From NCBI GenBank assembly GCA_016185875.1, contig JACPMS010000004.1:1-18936 (forward strand): DNA of 18,936 bases, written 5' to 3'. Under the pieces are notes generated by a model. The model was not told the origin of the DNA, ran no database searches, and worked only from the letters and a program-made list of their open reading frames with translations. This stretch comes from Candidatus Woesearchaeota archaeon (GTDB lineage Archaea; Nanobdellota; Nanobdellia; Woesearchaeales; GW2011-AR4). The position numbers were made by a program, and so were the translations under genes. Shown piece after piece: positions 7,489 through 15,041 of the stretch; the stretch's first letter is position 1, and every line of letters begins with the position of its first letter.

Positions 7489-7863
7489 ATGAAACATAAA
7501 AAAATCATCAAAAACAAATCAGGGGAAAGCTTTGGAGTTGCTTTAGCTGCAATCTTCTTGTCAATAAGCATATTTTCCATTGCTTTTATCAGCGAAGGCA
7601 GCAAAATAACAGGTTTTGCTGTTAAAGAAAATGTAGATGTCAATGTTCAGCCCATTTTGGTAATGTTCAAAGATGTAAATTCGCTTTCAACGCTCGCTGC
7701 AGGAAATTACTACATTGACAGCGATGGAATTGTATATTGGATGGATGACGAGTCAAAGCCTGCAATAGCCAAAGTTAATTTTGTTGACGAAAGCCAGAAG
7801 AACAGGCAGATTTACATTGACGATAATGGAAGAGTTGGTTATGTTTTGAATCCAATTTCATAA
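7489..7863 (+). CDS. Small single-helix surface protein with ITGFAV motif (124 aa)
   Basis: The protein has a basic N-terminus (MKHKKIIKNKSGES), one hydrophobic helix at about 15-35, then ITGFAVKE, then an exported domain of about 75 residues. That domain contains GNYYIDSDGIVYWMDD and ends IYIDDNGRVGYV. It aligns by eye with the N-terminal region of the following 1071-aa protein: hydrophobic helix, ITG/ITA motif, G-x-Y-x-I, a glycine turn then V-x-Y, and D-x-NG near the end. It therefore looks like a free-standing copy of that module. Spacing to the previous gene is 13 bases and to the next is one base, so all three are probably co-transcribed. The family is unnamed to me and there are no catalytic motifs. 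Confidence 0.75.
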   Translation: MKHKKIIKNKSGESFGVALAAIFLSISIFSIAFISEGSKITGFAVKENVDVNVQPILVMFKDVNSLSTLAAGNYYIDSDGIVYWMDDESKPAIAKVNFVDESQKNRQIYIDDNGRVGYVLNPIS

Positions 7864-7864
7864 A

Positions 7865-10800
7865 ATGAGAAATAAAAAACTAACAAAAAATAAAATCGCA
7901 AAAGGATTGGTTAGTTTGCTTACAATAATAATCTTATTATCTTCCATCTTGGCTGGAAGCATTTTCTATGAGGACAATATAACAGCCAATGTTGTAAAAG
8001 AAACTTCAATCGATAGTAAACCACCAACAATATCGATAAAAGAAGTGAATGGCATTAGGGATTTAAACCAGTTAAATGAAGGATGGTATCAAATCAGGCA
8101 TGGCTATGTATCCTATCTTGAGACATTTGATTCTTATGTTCCGCTTTACATTAAAGTTTTGAATCCAGAGCAACAGAATGGGTTGTTGGTTGTGGATGAA
8201 AACGGGAATATAGAATTTGTTAAAGACTTTGAAGGATTGATTGAAAAAGAAACCGTTGAAAACAAAAATCAAGAACCAGCTCAAAACCAGATTACTGGGG
8301 AAGTGATTGGGTTGGAAAAGGTGAGTGGGTTTGTTTTATCTACAAAATGTATCCTATATGATAAAGATATTAAGCAGTATGAAGGCGCCTGCCCAGGTCC
8401 AGAAACGCGTCATATAAGAGTGATTACAAGAGAAGACGGAAGTAGAGTGCAACTAAATTATCCAGGGGAGACTAATAAAAATCTGAATGTATATTATGCT
8501 CAACCTGGTAAAGATTTTGATTTAACAAGAGACTATCAGGATATAACAAAAGTTCCACCAGTAGGTTCAACTGGTACTTCATCATCTGAACCACCAAAAT
8601 TAAATTTGTTACCAACTGATACAGCAGATGACATTAACAGAAAAGTTACTGAGTATCCTAGTTTATTGCAACAATGGATGAACAATAGGAAGGCCCAGGT
8701 TAATTTAGATCCATTGAAGCAAGCTGCAATAGCTCTCGCTAATTGCTATGGAAAACCATGCGCACAATCAGCGAAAGATAAATATGAATCGGTTCTATCG
8801 CGCATTAAATTAGCTCAAGAAAGTCCTGATTGGATAGTACTCACTTATACTGCTCCAGTTTCAGATGATGAAAAGAAATTAGCCAAACAGATTTTTATTG
8901 AGGGCTACAATAATCCAAATTTAATGCAAGCTTTAGCTTATGACTACTATAATTATGAATCCAATGCGTTGCTAACACAAATAATCCTAGAGCGTGGTAA
9001 AAATACTGAAGCTTACAGAGCATTATCCTCAGAACAACAAGCTGAAATTAATAGACATTTACAAAACAATGAAATTGCTAAAAAAACCCCTGGTGTTATA
9101 TATGTGCCTGATTCACTGGTTTTTGTGAATAAAGAGGGCTTTATTGTAGATATAAGCCAAAATGTAGCAACAGGAGGTTATACAGCAACACCAACCAAGG
9201 AGAGATATGAAGGCACACTACCAGGAGTGACTCCTGCTAAATCTAGATTTAACGAGGAGCAACAGGCATCCATAAAGGCACAAGGCTTAATTCCGACATC
9301 AGATGGAAAAATTGTTGACACTTTGAATAATGAATACTCTACAGTTCTTGCTTATAATCCACAAACTGAAAATCTTGAGGAGAGGTGGATTGTTGATAAA
9401 AACACAGCAAAACCACCTGCAAAGATTAATGTTGAGGGAAAAGATATTCCACTTAATCCAGATAAATTCAAAACAGTATCAGGTTTGGCGGTTTATAAAG
9501 ATTCATCTGGAAAATTATACGACCAACAGGGTAATGAGATTAAAGATGATCAAAGAGTAACACAATCTTCGAAATTTGGAACTATAGATACCGAAATTGC
9601 TTATGTTGTTAAGGAAGGTCAAGTTGATAAAGAAAAACCAGTAAGTGCAAAAATAGGTAACACTCTAGTTTCAGTACAATATTATTCAGAGCTTGTTGGA
9701 TATTTGAAAGCTGCCGGTAATAATCCAAAAACTGAAGGTGAATTTAGACCAAATAGTCCTTTAGTAATTAAAAATGAAAAAGGAGATGTTGTTGCCCAAG
9801 CTTATGGTTTTGAAACAGAAAATGGCAAATTTAAAGGAACAGAAATACAAACTGATTTAGGTATCGCCAAAGGTACAACTATACAAAGCAACTACCAAAA
9901 AGGCGTGCCTTTGTTGATAAAAACAATATCAGAAGATGGAGGTGTAACGATAAAGGAAGAAAAAGAATGGAAAGAGATTGAAAAAAAAGACTCAGAAGGT
10001 AAAGTAATCGGAAAAGAACCAACATTAGTAACAAAAAGTTGGGTAAAGATTGAAGAAAGAGTGTTTGTAGATTATATTACCCGTCCAAATGGCATAACAT
10101 TTAAAACAATGAGAACTTATGAACTTGACAAAGATGGAAGGCAAATAAATGATAAATATACAGAATTGAGTACTAATGCACTTACTGGTGAACCATGGTC
10201 TACTAAAATAATAGACGGTAAGGATACATACGAAATCAATTATTTTAGAGGTTTTGAACCTGTAGGATTTTTTGAAAGGGGGATTCCAATGTATAAAAAT
10301 GGAAATCCTTTGACTAAAGAAGAATTTGAGCAATTAAAACAAACAAATCCAGCTTTATATAGCAAAATATCTGATAATACCAAATTACATGACCAATACG
10401 TTTCACAGCAATTCTTCGCCTCTGCCGAGCGCGTGCTGACAGAATTCCAAGGCTTATCTTACATACCAACATTGTTTATGGATCCAGACTCGTTATTGCA
10501 ATGGCGCGACAGTGTTGACAGGATTTTTGCAACACTTTACTTGGGAGCAGAATACTGGAGCAGCGCAATCTGCGGAAATTATCTTGATGGTGCTGATAGG
10601 GGAATTGCTTATGCTGAAACTCCGCAGGGATTGGCTCAAGTTGGCGCTCATGTTGAAGCAACAAGAACAGAACCTCTAATAACCCCTACAGGAAGAGAAT
10701 TTATTTACAAAATAACATTCAACGTAAGAAATGGCGACTATGCAAAAGACCCCAGAGCCCCGGAAGAAATGAGAATTAATGTTGTCTTAAAAGGAGAAAG

Positions 10801-11080
10801 GACTGCAAAAGTATTCAGGCAAAACAAAATCATAAAAAGAGGCGCATCATTTGGCAGAGTTGGAACCAGCGCAATTGTAAAGTCAAGCACAGCATTCTAC
10901 AGCCAAGTTTGCCTGACATTTGACAACATCCCATTTAGGTGGAAATTGGATAACAAAGAATTGTGCAATACTATTGTCGTGTCTTCAGGTGCACCAGCTC
11001 CATTGGCCAAAACAACAGAGCCATCAACTGCAACAACTCCAAGCCAGGGAGCAGAAGAAAGCGAATTTGAGGACTTCTAA
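7865..11080 (+). CDS. Large membrane-anchored surface protein with divergent central region (1071 aa)
   Basis: Residues 1-40 hold a basic segment and one hydrophobic helix (about 14-33), followed by ITANVVKE. Residues about 50-121 match the module of the preceding 124-aa protein. A second QITGEVIG motif sits near 142. The long centre (about 155-845) is hydrophilic, with few cysteines, beta-rich stretches and Lys/Glu-rich segments. I recognise no domain there. The C-terminal part (about 860-1045) contains WRDSVDRIF, EYWSSAICGNYLD and a beta-rich region with paired cysteines. It ends in a Thr/Pro/Ser linker and an acidic tail (EESEFEDF). Codon use in the centre differs strongly from both ends: GGT glycine and AGT serine dominate there, GGC/GGA and AGC outside. 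This points to a replaced or unusually diverged core. It is probably an exposed surface component; partner and function are unknown. Confidence 0.8.
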   Translation: MRNKKLTKNKIAKGLVSLLTIIILLSSILAGSIFYEDNITANVVKETSIDSKPPTISIKEVNGIRDLNQLNEGWYQIRHGYVSYLETFDSYVPLYIKVLNPEQQNGLLVVDENGNIEFVKDFEGLIEKETVENKNQEPAQNQITGEVIGLEKVSGFVLSTKCILYDKDIKQYEGACPGPETRHIRVITREDGSRVQLNYPGETNKNLNVYYAQPGKDFDLTRDYQDITKVPPVGSTGTSSSEPPKLNLLPTDTADDINRKVTEYPSLLQQWMNNRKAQVNLDPLKQAAIALANCYGKPCAQSAKDKYESVLSRIKLAQESPDWIVLTYTAPVSDDEKKLAKQIFIEGYNNPNLMQALAYDYYNYESNALLTQIILERGKNTEAYRALSSEQQAEINRHLQNNEIAKKTPGVIYVPDSLVFVNKEGFIVDISQNVATGGYTATPTKERYEGTLPGVTPAKSRFNEEQQASIKAQGLIPTSDGKIVDTLNNEYSTVLAYNPQTENLEERWIVDKNTAKPPAKINVEGKDIPLNPDKFKTVSGLAVYKDSSGKLYDQQGNEIKDDQRVTQSSKFGTIDTEIAYVVKEGQVDKEKPVSAKIGNTLVSVQYYSELVGYLKAAGNNPKTEGEFRPNSPLVIKNEKGDVVAQAYGFETENGKFKGTEIQTDLGIAKGTTIQSNYQKGVPLLIKTISEDGGVTIKEEKEWKEIEKKDSEGKVIGKEPTLVTKSWVKIEERVFVDYITRPNGITFKTMRTYELDKDGRQINDKYTELSTNALTGEPWSTKIIDGKDTYEINYFRGFEPVGFFERGIPMYKNGNPLTKEEFEQLKQTNPALYSKISDNTKLHDQYVSQQFFASAERVLTEFQGLSYIPTLFMDPDSLLQWRDSVDRIFATLYLGAEYWSSAICGNYLDGADRGIAYAETPQGLAQVGAHVEATRTEPLITPTGREFIYKITFNVRNGDYAKDPRAPEEMRINVVLKGERTAKVFRQNKIIKRGASFGRVGTSAIVKSSTAFYSQVCLTFDNIPFRWKLDNKELCNTIVVSSGAPAPLAKTTEPSTATTPSQGAEESEFEDF

Positions 11081-11848
11081 ATGAAAAAACAGCAAAAATC
11101 AAGCTTTCTGGAATGGAATAGCAATTTATTAATTTCTTCAATCAAAAAAATAAGCTTCAATATTATTCCAATCTTAATTTTAGATGCCTTGTTCTATCTT
11201 TTATCTGGTTATTTAATCATATTCTGGCTGCAGAGAGTGCAGGCAAATATAACGGCATTTAACATGCCTGCAGATATTATGTCTTTAGGCCCGGAAAGAG
11301 CCCAGCAGCTTGTAAGCGAGGTAAGGACGTTCTACTATCTTATCATTTTTTCATTTATCCTGCTTTTGATTGCCATAATCTTCCTGGCCAGCATCCTTAA
11401 GGGAATTATATGGGCAAAGACAACTGACACGAAAATCAGCTTTAAACTAATATCAAAATTCTTGGGATTAAACCTCATATGGATGGGCTTTTGGTTTGTG
11501 GCAATATTCCTGATTTCATTTCTGATTGCGCCTTCATCAGCAGTATTTTTCATGATTGCGGCGATTATCTTAGGCTTGTACTTCACAAACACGCTTTACA
11601 CGATTTTTATGGAAGAGCAGAAATTTAAGTCCATTCTTAACAGTGTTAAATTGAATGTTGCAAAAATCCATCTCTTCTTGCTGCCATATTCTGTTGCATT
11701 GCTATTGTTCTATGCTATAATGAGGCTGGGCAATTTCCTAAAATTCAGGTACTCAACAATTTTGCTAGGCTTGGTAATGCTTGTTTATGCTGCTGTCCTA
11801 AGGTACTATGTTTCTGAATTGGTTTCAAAAATTGAAGGAATAAAATAG
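11081..11848 (+). CDS. Six-helix integral membrane protein (255 aa)
   Basis: The ATG immediately follows the stop of the 1071-aa gene, so this is the last gene of the cassette 1 run. Hydrophobic segments lie at about 28-51, 83-109, 127-150, 152-176, 198-218 and 224-248, giving six predicted transmembrane helices. A hydrophilic loop of about 30 residues sits between helices 1 and 2 (FNMPADIMSLGPERAQQLVS). I see no transporter, protease or glycosyltransferase motif and do not recognise the family. By position it may be a membrane platform or assembly factor for the surface proteins, but nothing in the sequence proves it. GAGGA about 12 bases upstream is too distant to be a strong ribosome binding site, so translational coupling is more likely. 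Confidence 0.78.
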   Translation: MKKQQKSSFLEWNSNLLISSIKKISFNIIPILILDALFYLLSGYLIIFWLQRVQANITAFNMPADIMSLGPERAQQLVSEVRTFYYLIIFSFILLLIAIIFLASILKGIIWAKTTDTKISFKLISKFLGLNLIWMGFWFVAIFLISFLIAPSSAVFFMIAAIILGLYFTNTLYTIFMEEQKFKSILNSVKLNVAKIHLFLLPYSVALLLFYAIMRLGNFLKFRYSTILLGLVMLVYAAVLRYYVSELVSKIEGIK

Positions 11849-11888
11849 CACCAATCTTCGAAGAAATTTAATTTTTAGAAGAATATCC
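11849..11888. terminator. Convergent spacer with short palindrome and T-tract
   Basis: This spacer lies between the converging membrane protein gene and the antitoxin gene. It has a perfect 10-base palindrome TCTTCGAAGA (11855-11864) followed on the plus strand by a TTTTT run (11872-11876). Archaeal termination mainly uses T-runs, so plus-strand termination here is plausible. Evidence is limited to position and composition. Confidence 0.35.
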
Positions 11889-12209
11889 CTATACAATATC
11901 CTTATCAAACTTAACTTCTAAGGAATTGGAGCTTAAAACCTTAATACTGTCCACAACACCCTCCTTAACACCATACAATTCCACTTTTTTCGGTAACAAT
12001 GCCGCAATTGACGAGCCAACTTTGATTATTTTTCTTTTGCCTTCAATTTCCTTATTTGCCTCTCTTAGCTTTATTATCTGCTTAGCTTGCTCGGGAGTAA
12101 ATAAAGTATCCCCGCATTTATCACATTTCATACATTCGACTAAAAATCCCTCTGTTAAGCATCTGTCTAATTTAATACTCCCTCCACACTTGCAAGTACT
12201 TGTTTTCAT
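11889..12209 (-). CDS. Zinc-finger/AbrB-type antitoxin (YgiT-like zinc finger plus swapped-hairpin domain)
   Basis: The N-terminal third carries zinc-ligand cysteines, CKCGG and then CMKCDKCGD, like the YgiT/MqsA-type zinc finger that marks many antitoxins. A charged helical linker follows (TPEQAKQIIKLREANKEIE). The C-terminus, KIIKVGSSIAALLPKKVELY onward, matches an AbrB/SpoVT swapped-hairpin DNA-binding domain. I chose the ATG at 12209 over an upstream GTG at 12218. The GTG lies within AAGGTGA, a near-perfect archaeal ribosome binding site placed five bases before this ATG. The product is then 106 residues. It follows the DUF4258-like toxin gene, whose stop overlaps the ribosome binding site, so translation is probably coupled. 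Expected roles are toxin neutralisation and autoregulation; both follow from family knowledge, not from this sequence alone. Confidence 0.75.
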   Translation of the reverse strand: MKTSTCKCGGSIKLDRCLTEGFLVECMKCDKCGDTLFTPEQAKQIIKLREANKEIEGKRKIIKVGSSIAALLPKKVELYGVKEGVVDSIKVLSSNSLEVKFDKDIV

Positions 12210-12214
12210 ATTTT

Positions 12215-12221
12215 TCACCTT
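12215..12221 (-). promoter_or_regulatory. Strong ribosome binding site that sets the antitoxin start
   Basis: The minus strand reads AAGGTGA, then AAAAT, then ATG. It matches the 16S anti-Shine-Dalgarno core and overlaps the toxin stop codon. It is one of few clear Shine-Dalgarno sequences in the window, and it rules against the GTG embedded in it as the start. Confidence 0.65.
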
Positions 12222-12510
12222 AATATTTTCCCTTCTTTTTATTGACTGTTATTATTTTTATAAAATCAGGATAATATTCAACAACAACAAAATAAGTTTG
12301 CCCCTTTTTGTCAAAATAGTTCTTAAAGCATATCCTCTCTTTTTCTTCAGTAGATTTTTCTTCATCTACTTTGCCAATCATAACTGTTTTTACTGCGTTA
12401 TCAACATCTTCTGTATCAAGATTTTTATCCTTTGCTGCATGTTCGCTAAAGAGCACATCTGCTTTGTTCCTGTTAAGACGATTCATAACCTCTTTTATCC
12501 ATAAGTCCAT
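12220..12510 (-). CDS. DUF4258-like toxin of a type II toxin-antitoxin pair
   Basis: The product has 96 residues. The pattern DVLFSEHAAKDKNLDTEDV places a conserved-looking His-Ala after a strand, then a helix that begins with an acidic 'DTEDV' turn. Beta strands follow (ERICFKNYF, QTYFVVVEYYPDFIKIITV) and a basic Lys tail. This order matches DUF4258-type proteins, thought to have a RelE/BrnT-like small RNase fold and often encoded next to YgiT zinc-finger proteins. The adjacent downstream gene is exactly such a protein. Toxin-first order is unusual for many type II pairs but is seen for this family. The ATG has AGGTC eight bases upstream and a TATA-like box at 12551-12560. RNase activity is inferred from the family; His24 is the only candidate catalytic residue I can point to. 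Confidence 0.65.
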   Translation of the reverse strand: MDLWIKEVMNRLNRNKADVLFSEHAAKDKNLDTEDVDNAVKTVMIGKVDEEKSTEEKERICFKNYFDKKGQTYFVVVEYYPDFIKIITVNKKKGKY

Positions 12511-12550
12511 AGTCTTGACCTATTAGTATATTTATTGAAATTTATTATAA

Positions 12551-12560
12551 TATTTAAGCT
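12551..12560 (-). promoter_or_regulatory. TATA-box-like element for the toxin-antitoxin operon
   Basis: The minus strand reads AGCTTAAATA. A start about 25 bases downstream leaves a leader of roughly 20 bases that includes the AGGTC before the toxin ATG. Confidence 0.4.
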
Positions 12561-12665
12561 TTTCTATTTTATGAATCTATGTGATTATTTGGACTAACAA
12601 TCAGAAACCAAAAACTTTATAAATGCCATATATAATTTATATATAAATCTATGCTTTTTAGTATT

Positions 12666-12769
12666 GAAATATATATAAAAAATATATAAAATAGATATAT
12701 TTCATATATTAAGAATGCCAAAGGCATTTTTAAGATGCTCAAAAATAGAATATTTTTGACATATGAAAT
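12666..12769 (+). promoter_or_regulatory. Inverted-repeat array and double hairpin leading into the AbrB gene
   Basis: GAAATATAT (12666-12674) pairs with ATATATTTC (12695-12703). ATTTCATAT (12699-12707) pairs with ATATGAAAT (12761-12769), and that last arm covers the start codon of the AbrB gene. Between them are two compact hairpins: AATGCC-AAA-GGCATT (12714-12728), followed by Ts, and CAAAAATA-GAA-TATTTTTG (12740-12758). The repeated GAAAT/ATTTC half-sites suit autoregulation by the small DNA-binding protein. The tandem hairpins just before the ATG could act in the RNA as attenuators or ribosome blockers. Function is inferred. Confidence 0.5.
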
Positions 12770-12921
12770 ACACAAAAAAACTTATAAGGACAAGCGGCGG
12801 CTTGGTTGTCAGGGTCCCGTCTGACATAGTAAAGCTCCTTAATCTGACAGAAAAGGACTATGTCGAGATTGACCTGAATAAAATTGATCTTAATGAATTA
12901 AGGAAAAAGTCTAAGCAATAA
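12763..12921 (+). CDS. AbrB/SpoVT-type swapped-hairpin DNA-binding protein (52 aa)
   Basis: The product begins MKYTKKLIRTSGGLVVRVPS and continues DIVKLLNLTEKDYVEIDL. This is the AbrB pattern: a strand ending in Arg, a Gly-rich turn, a strand with R-V-P, a helix with L-x-L, then D-x-V-E-I-x-L. The size is typical of a single swapped-hairpin domain, which works as a dimer. No toxin gene is beside it on the same strand; downstream lies a structured repeat and then the 641-aa surface protein. It holds the same position in cassette 2 as the ribbon-helix-helix protein in cassette 1. Its start codon lies inside one arm of an inverted repeat, so autoregulation is likely. Confidence 0.78.
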   Translation: MKYTKKLIRTSGGLVVRVPSDIVKLLNLTEKDYVEIDLNKIDLNELRKKSKQ

Positions 12922-12960
12922 ATATTCAATAAAAAAAACAAATAAATAACCAAAAATTTA

Positions 12961-13060
12961 ATCATAAATAGGCGAGACGGTTAATGCCGTCGAGCAGTGA
13001 GCTGGTGAGCGAGTTTCTCGCGAACCTCGCATCTCACTATTTTGCCGAAGGCATATTGAA
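12961..13060 (+). repeat. Structured intergenic repeat, copy 2
   Basis: This copy starts ATAGGCGAG (12968-12976) and ends with the mini-hairpin TGCCGAAGGCA (13043-13053) followed by ATTGAA (13055-13060). These are the reverse complements of the edges of copy 1 at 43-118. Inside are a GACGG/CCGTC stem (12976-12980 with 12987-12991), a GCGAG-TTT-CTCGC hairpin (13009-13021), and GTGAG (12997-13001) that can pair with CTCAC (13033-13037). Local G+C is much higher than in the surrounding spacer, as in many archaeal structured RNAs. It may be a leader RNA of the 641-aa gene, an independent ncRNA, or a dispersed hairpin element. Confidence 0.5.
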
Positions 13061-13115
13061 AATTTAAATCAAATTTATCAAAACCAATAATATAAAATAA
13101 AAATTAATCATAAAA

Positions 13116-15041
13116 ATGAGCAAAAAAAGAGGTAATAGCATACTACTTTCCAATTCAAAAGCGCAGGTAGCTGTATTTATAATAACTGCACTGGTAATTA
13201 TGCTGTTGGGGCTGCTTTACTTCTTTTACCAGCGGCAGGCTGTCGAGAAAGAGGTTGAGATTGTGCAGCCGGAGATAGCTCCAATAAAGCTGTATGTTGA
13301 CAACTGCATAAAGAGTGTTGCTGAAGACGGCTTGGAAAGAATTGGCTTGAGCGGAGGCTATATCAATATTCCAGAAAGAATAAATAATGACCCAAGAGCC
13401 TACCTTTTAGCCTTTCCAGCTTCAGGATTCAAAATTCCGTACTGGTGGCATGAAGGCATAGAAGCGATTCCGACACAAGACTTCATAAGGCAGCAGTTAA
13501 CAGAGCATATCCAAAATAATCTGGAAAACTGCATCAACAAATTTGAGCCTTTTTCCGGAAGATTTGAAGTAAACGAATTAAAAGAAGCAGTTGTTGATGT
13601 CCAGTTCAACGATAATGATGTCTCTGTTAGCTTGAAGTATCCGTTGGAAATCATAAGCAAAGAAGGCAGTTTAAAAAACCTCATCCAGAATTTCGGCTAC
13701 ACTATCCCAATCAGGTTCAAGAAAGTATATGAGTTAGCAAAACTGATTATGGAAAGGGAAAACAAGGATTATTTCCTTGAAAAAAGGACAATCGACCTTT
13801 ATTCAATGGACACAGACATTCCAACAACAGATGTTCAGGCAACCTGCAAGGCAAAAGTGTGGCAGTTAAGCAGCATAAAGGAAAAACTGCAGACTTTGTT
13901 GAGAGTGAACTTGCCGTACTTGAGAATAAAGGGCACTGACTACAATCCAAGCCTTTATGTGCCGAATCCAGGCGGCAAAAGCGTCTATTCAGAGACATAC
14001 TTCCAGCAGCATTACATTTGGGAGATAGACAAGGACTCAGCTAAATACAAAGATATGAAAGTCTCTTTTGCATATGAAAACTGGCCAATGCAGATTTATG
14101 CAAGGCCAAGCGAAAATGGAATCTTAAGGTCAAACTCGCAAAAAGGAACAGACATGCTCTCTTTCTTCTGCCTGCATATTTGGCACTTCACTTATGACAT
14201 AGATTATCCAGTCGTAGTTACTGTCTTTGACAAGGAAACTGAAAACAACAAGGCTTACCAGTTCAGCTTTGCATTCAAAGTGGCTGTTGACCACAACCAG
14301 CCTAACAGGATAAACACAGGCACAACCTTGTTTGAAACCGAGCCTGATGTGTCATCTGAAGATTATTGCAGCATAGTCCAAAATGAAATTACAATTTTCA
14401 CAGCAAATAATGCAACTGGCGATGACATAAGGGATGTCAACCTGACTTTTGTCTGCGGCAGATTTTACTGCGACATGGGGCAGAGCAACTGGCTGAGCTT
14501 CGGCGCAGCAGCAGGCATAACAAAAAGATTCCCGTATTGTGTCAATGGCATAATAAAAGGCAGCAGGCAGGGGTTTGAAGAAGCAAAGTCATTCATCCAG
14601 ACTGATGTTGACGGCCGTTCTTATATTTTAACATTGAATCCAGTCAGGGAATTCCAGAATTACAAGGTTGTTAAGCATTCGCTTTCAAGCCCGGGCATTG
14701 CTGAAGAGCTTGCCCCTAATGAAAAAGCTTCAATACTTGTCAAAGGCAAGAACACGAGCTTTGAAAGCTTTGCAGTTTATCCAAAAGAAGCCAATTTCCC
14801 CATAAGGCTTGCTGATGCCAAAGACTCATCTTACGAAGTCACCATTTACGTTATTGACGGCGAAAACATAGTTGGAGGCTACATTGGAGACTGGAAAGTA
14901 GGCAAAGACGAATTAAAAGGCGCTGATGAAATAGTGTTCCATGTTGTTGAGCAGGGCCCTGCATCCGATGACGACAAGTTTCTGTTCATTTCAGGGCTAA
15001 GCTCCTATTCAAAAAATATCCCAGCGCCGGAATTAAAATAA
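13116..15041 (+). CDS. Pilin-like N-terminally anchored surface protein, cassette 2 (641 aa)
   Basis: The N-terminus has MSKKRGNSILLSNSKAQVAV leading into a hydrophobic helix (about 15-38). This resembles archaeal class III signal sequences (K-A-Q before the hydrophobic run) but lacks the usual acidic residue. The exported region follows the 715-aa protein block for block: APIKLYVDNC for EPIKNYANDC, GGYI, KIPYWW (106-111), FEPF (143-146), DVSVSLKYPL (168-177), KVYELAKLI, then YDIDYP where the other has YDLSFP. Beta-rich C-terminal domains with scattered Cys complete it. It is about 75 residues shorter, mainly in the C-terminal half. No enzyme motif is visible. The exact 20-mer found at the start of the 715-aa gene lies 12-31 bases before this ATG. 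Likely a surface-anchored structural protein; cargo and partners are unknown. Confidence 0.8.
   Translation: MSKKRGNSILLSNSKAQVAVFIITALVIMLLGLLYFFYQRQAVEKEVEIVQPEIAPIKLYVDNCIKSVAEDGLERIGLSGGYINIPERINNDPRAYLLAFPASGFKIPYWWHEGIEAIPTQDFIRQQLTEHIQNNLENCINKFEPFSGRFEVNELKEAVVDVQFNDNDVSVSLKYPLEIISKEGSLKNLIQNFGYTIPIRFKKVYELAKLIMERENKDYFLEKRTIDLYSMDTDIPTTDVQATCKAKVWQLSSIKEKLQTLLRVNLPYLRIKGTDYNPSLYVPNPGGKSVYSETYFQQHYIWEIDKDSAKYKDMKVSFAYENWPMQIYARPSENGILRSNSQKGTDMLSFFCLHIWHFTYDIDYPVVVTVFDKETENNKAYQFSFAFKVAVDHNQPNRINTGTTLFETEPDVSSEDYCSIVQNEITIFTANNATGDDIRDVNLTFVCGRFYCDMGQSNWLSFGAAAGITKRFPYCVNGIIKGSRQGFEEAKSFIQTDVDGRSYILTLNPVREFQNYKVVKHSLSSPGIAEELAPNEKASILVKGKNTSFESFAVYPKEANFPIRLADAKDSSYEVTIYVIDGENIVGGYIGDWKVGKDELKGADEIVFHVVEQGPASDDDKFLFISGLSSYSKNIPAPELK

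Noticed and set aside
12210..12218. GTG at 12218 as antitoxin start
   Set aside because: The GTG is part of the AAGGTGA ribosome binding site for the ATG at 12209; the extra residues (MKN) add nothing to the domain.
11926..12504. Long plus-strand ORF (192 codons) opposite the toxin-antitoxin genes
   Set aside because: It mirrors two well-supported minus-strand genes, has an implausible Phe/Ile/Cys-rich translation and no independent start signals.
12714..12730. AATGCC-AAA-GGCATT hairpin plus Ts as a terminator of a plus-strand gene
   Set aside because: The nearest upstream plus-strand gene ends at 11848 and already has a T-run after it; a leader hairpin of the AbrB gene fits better.
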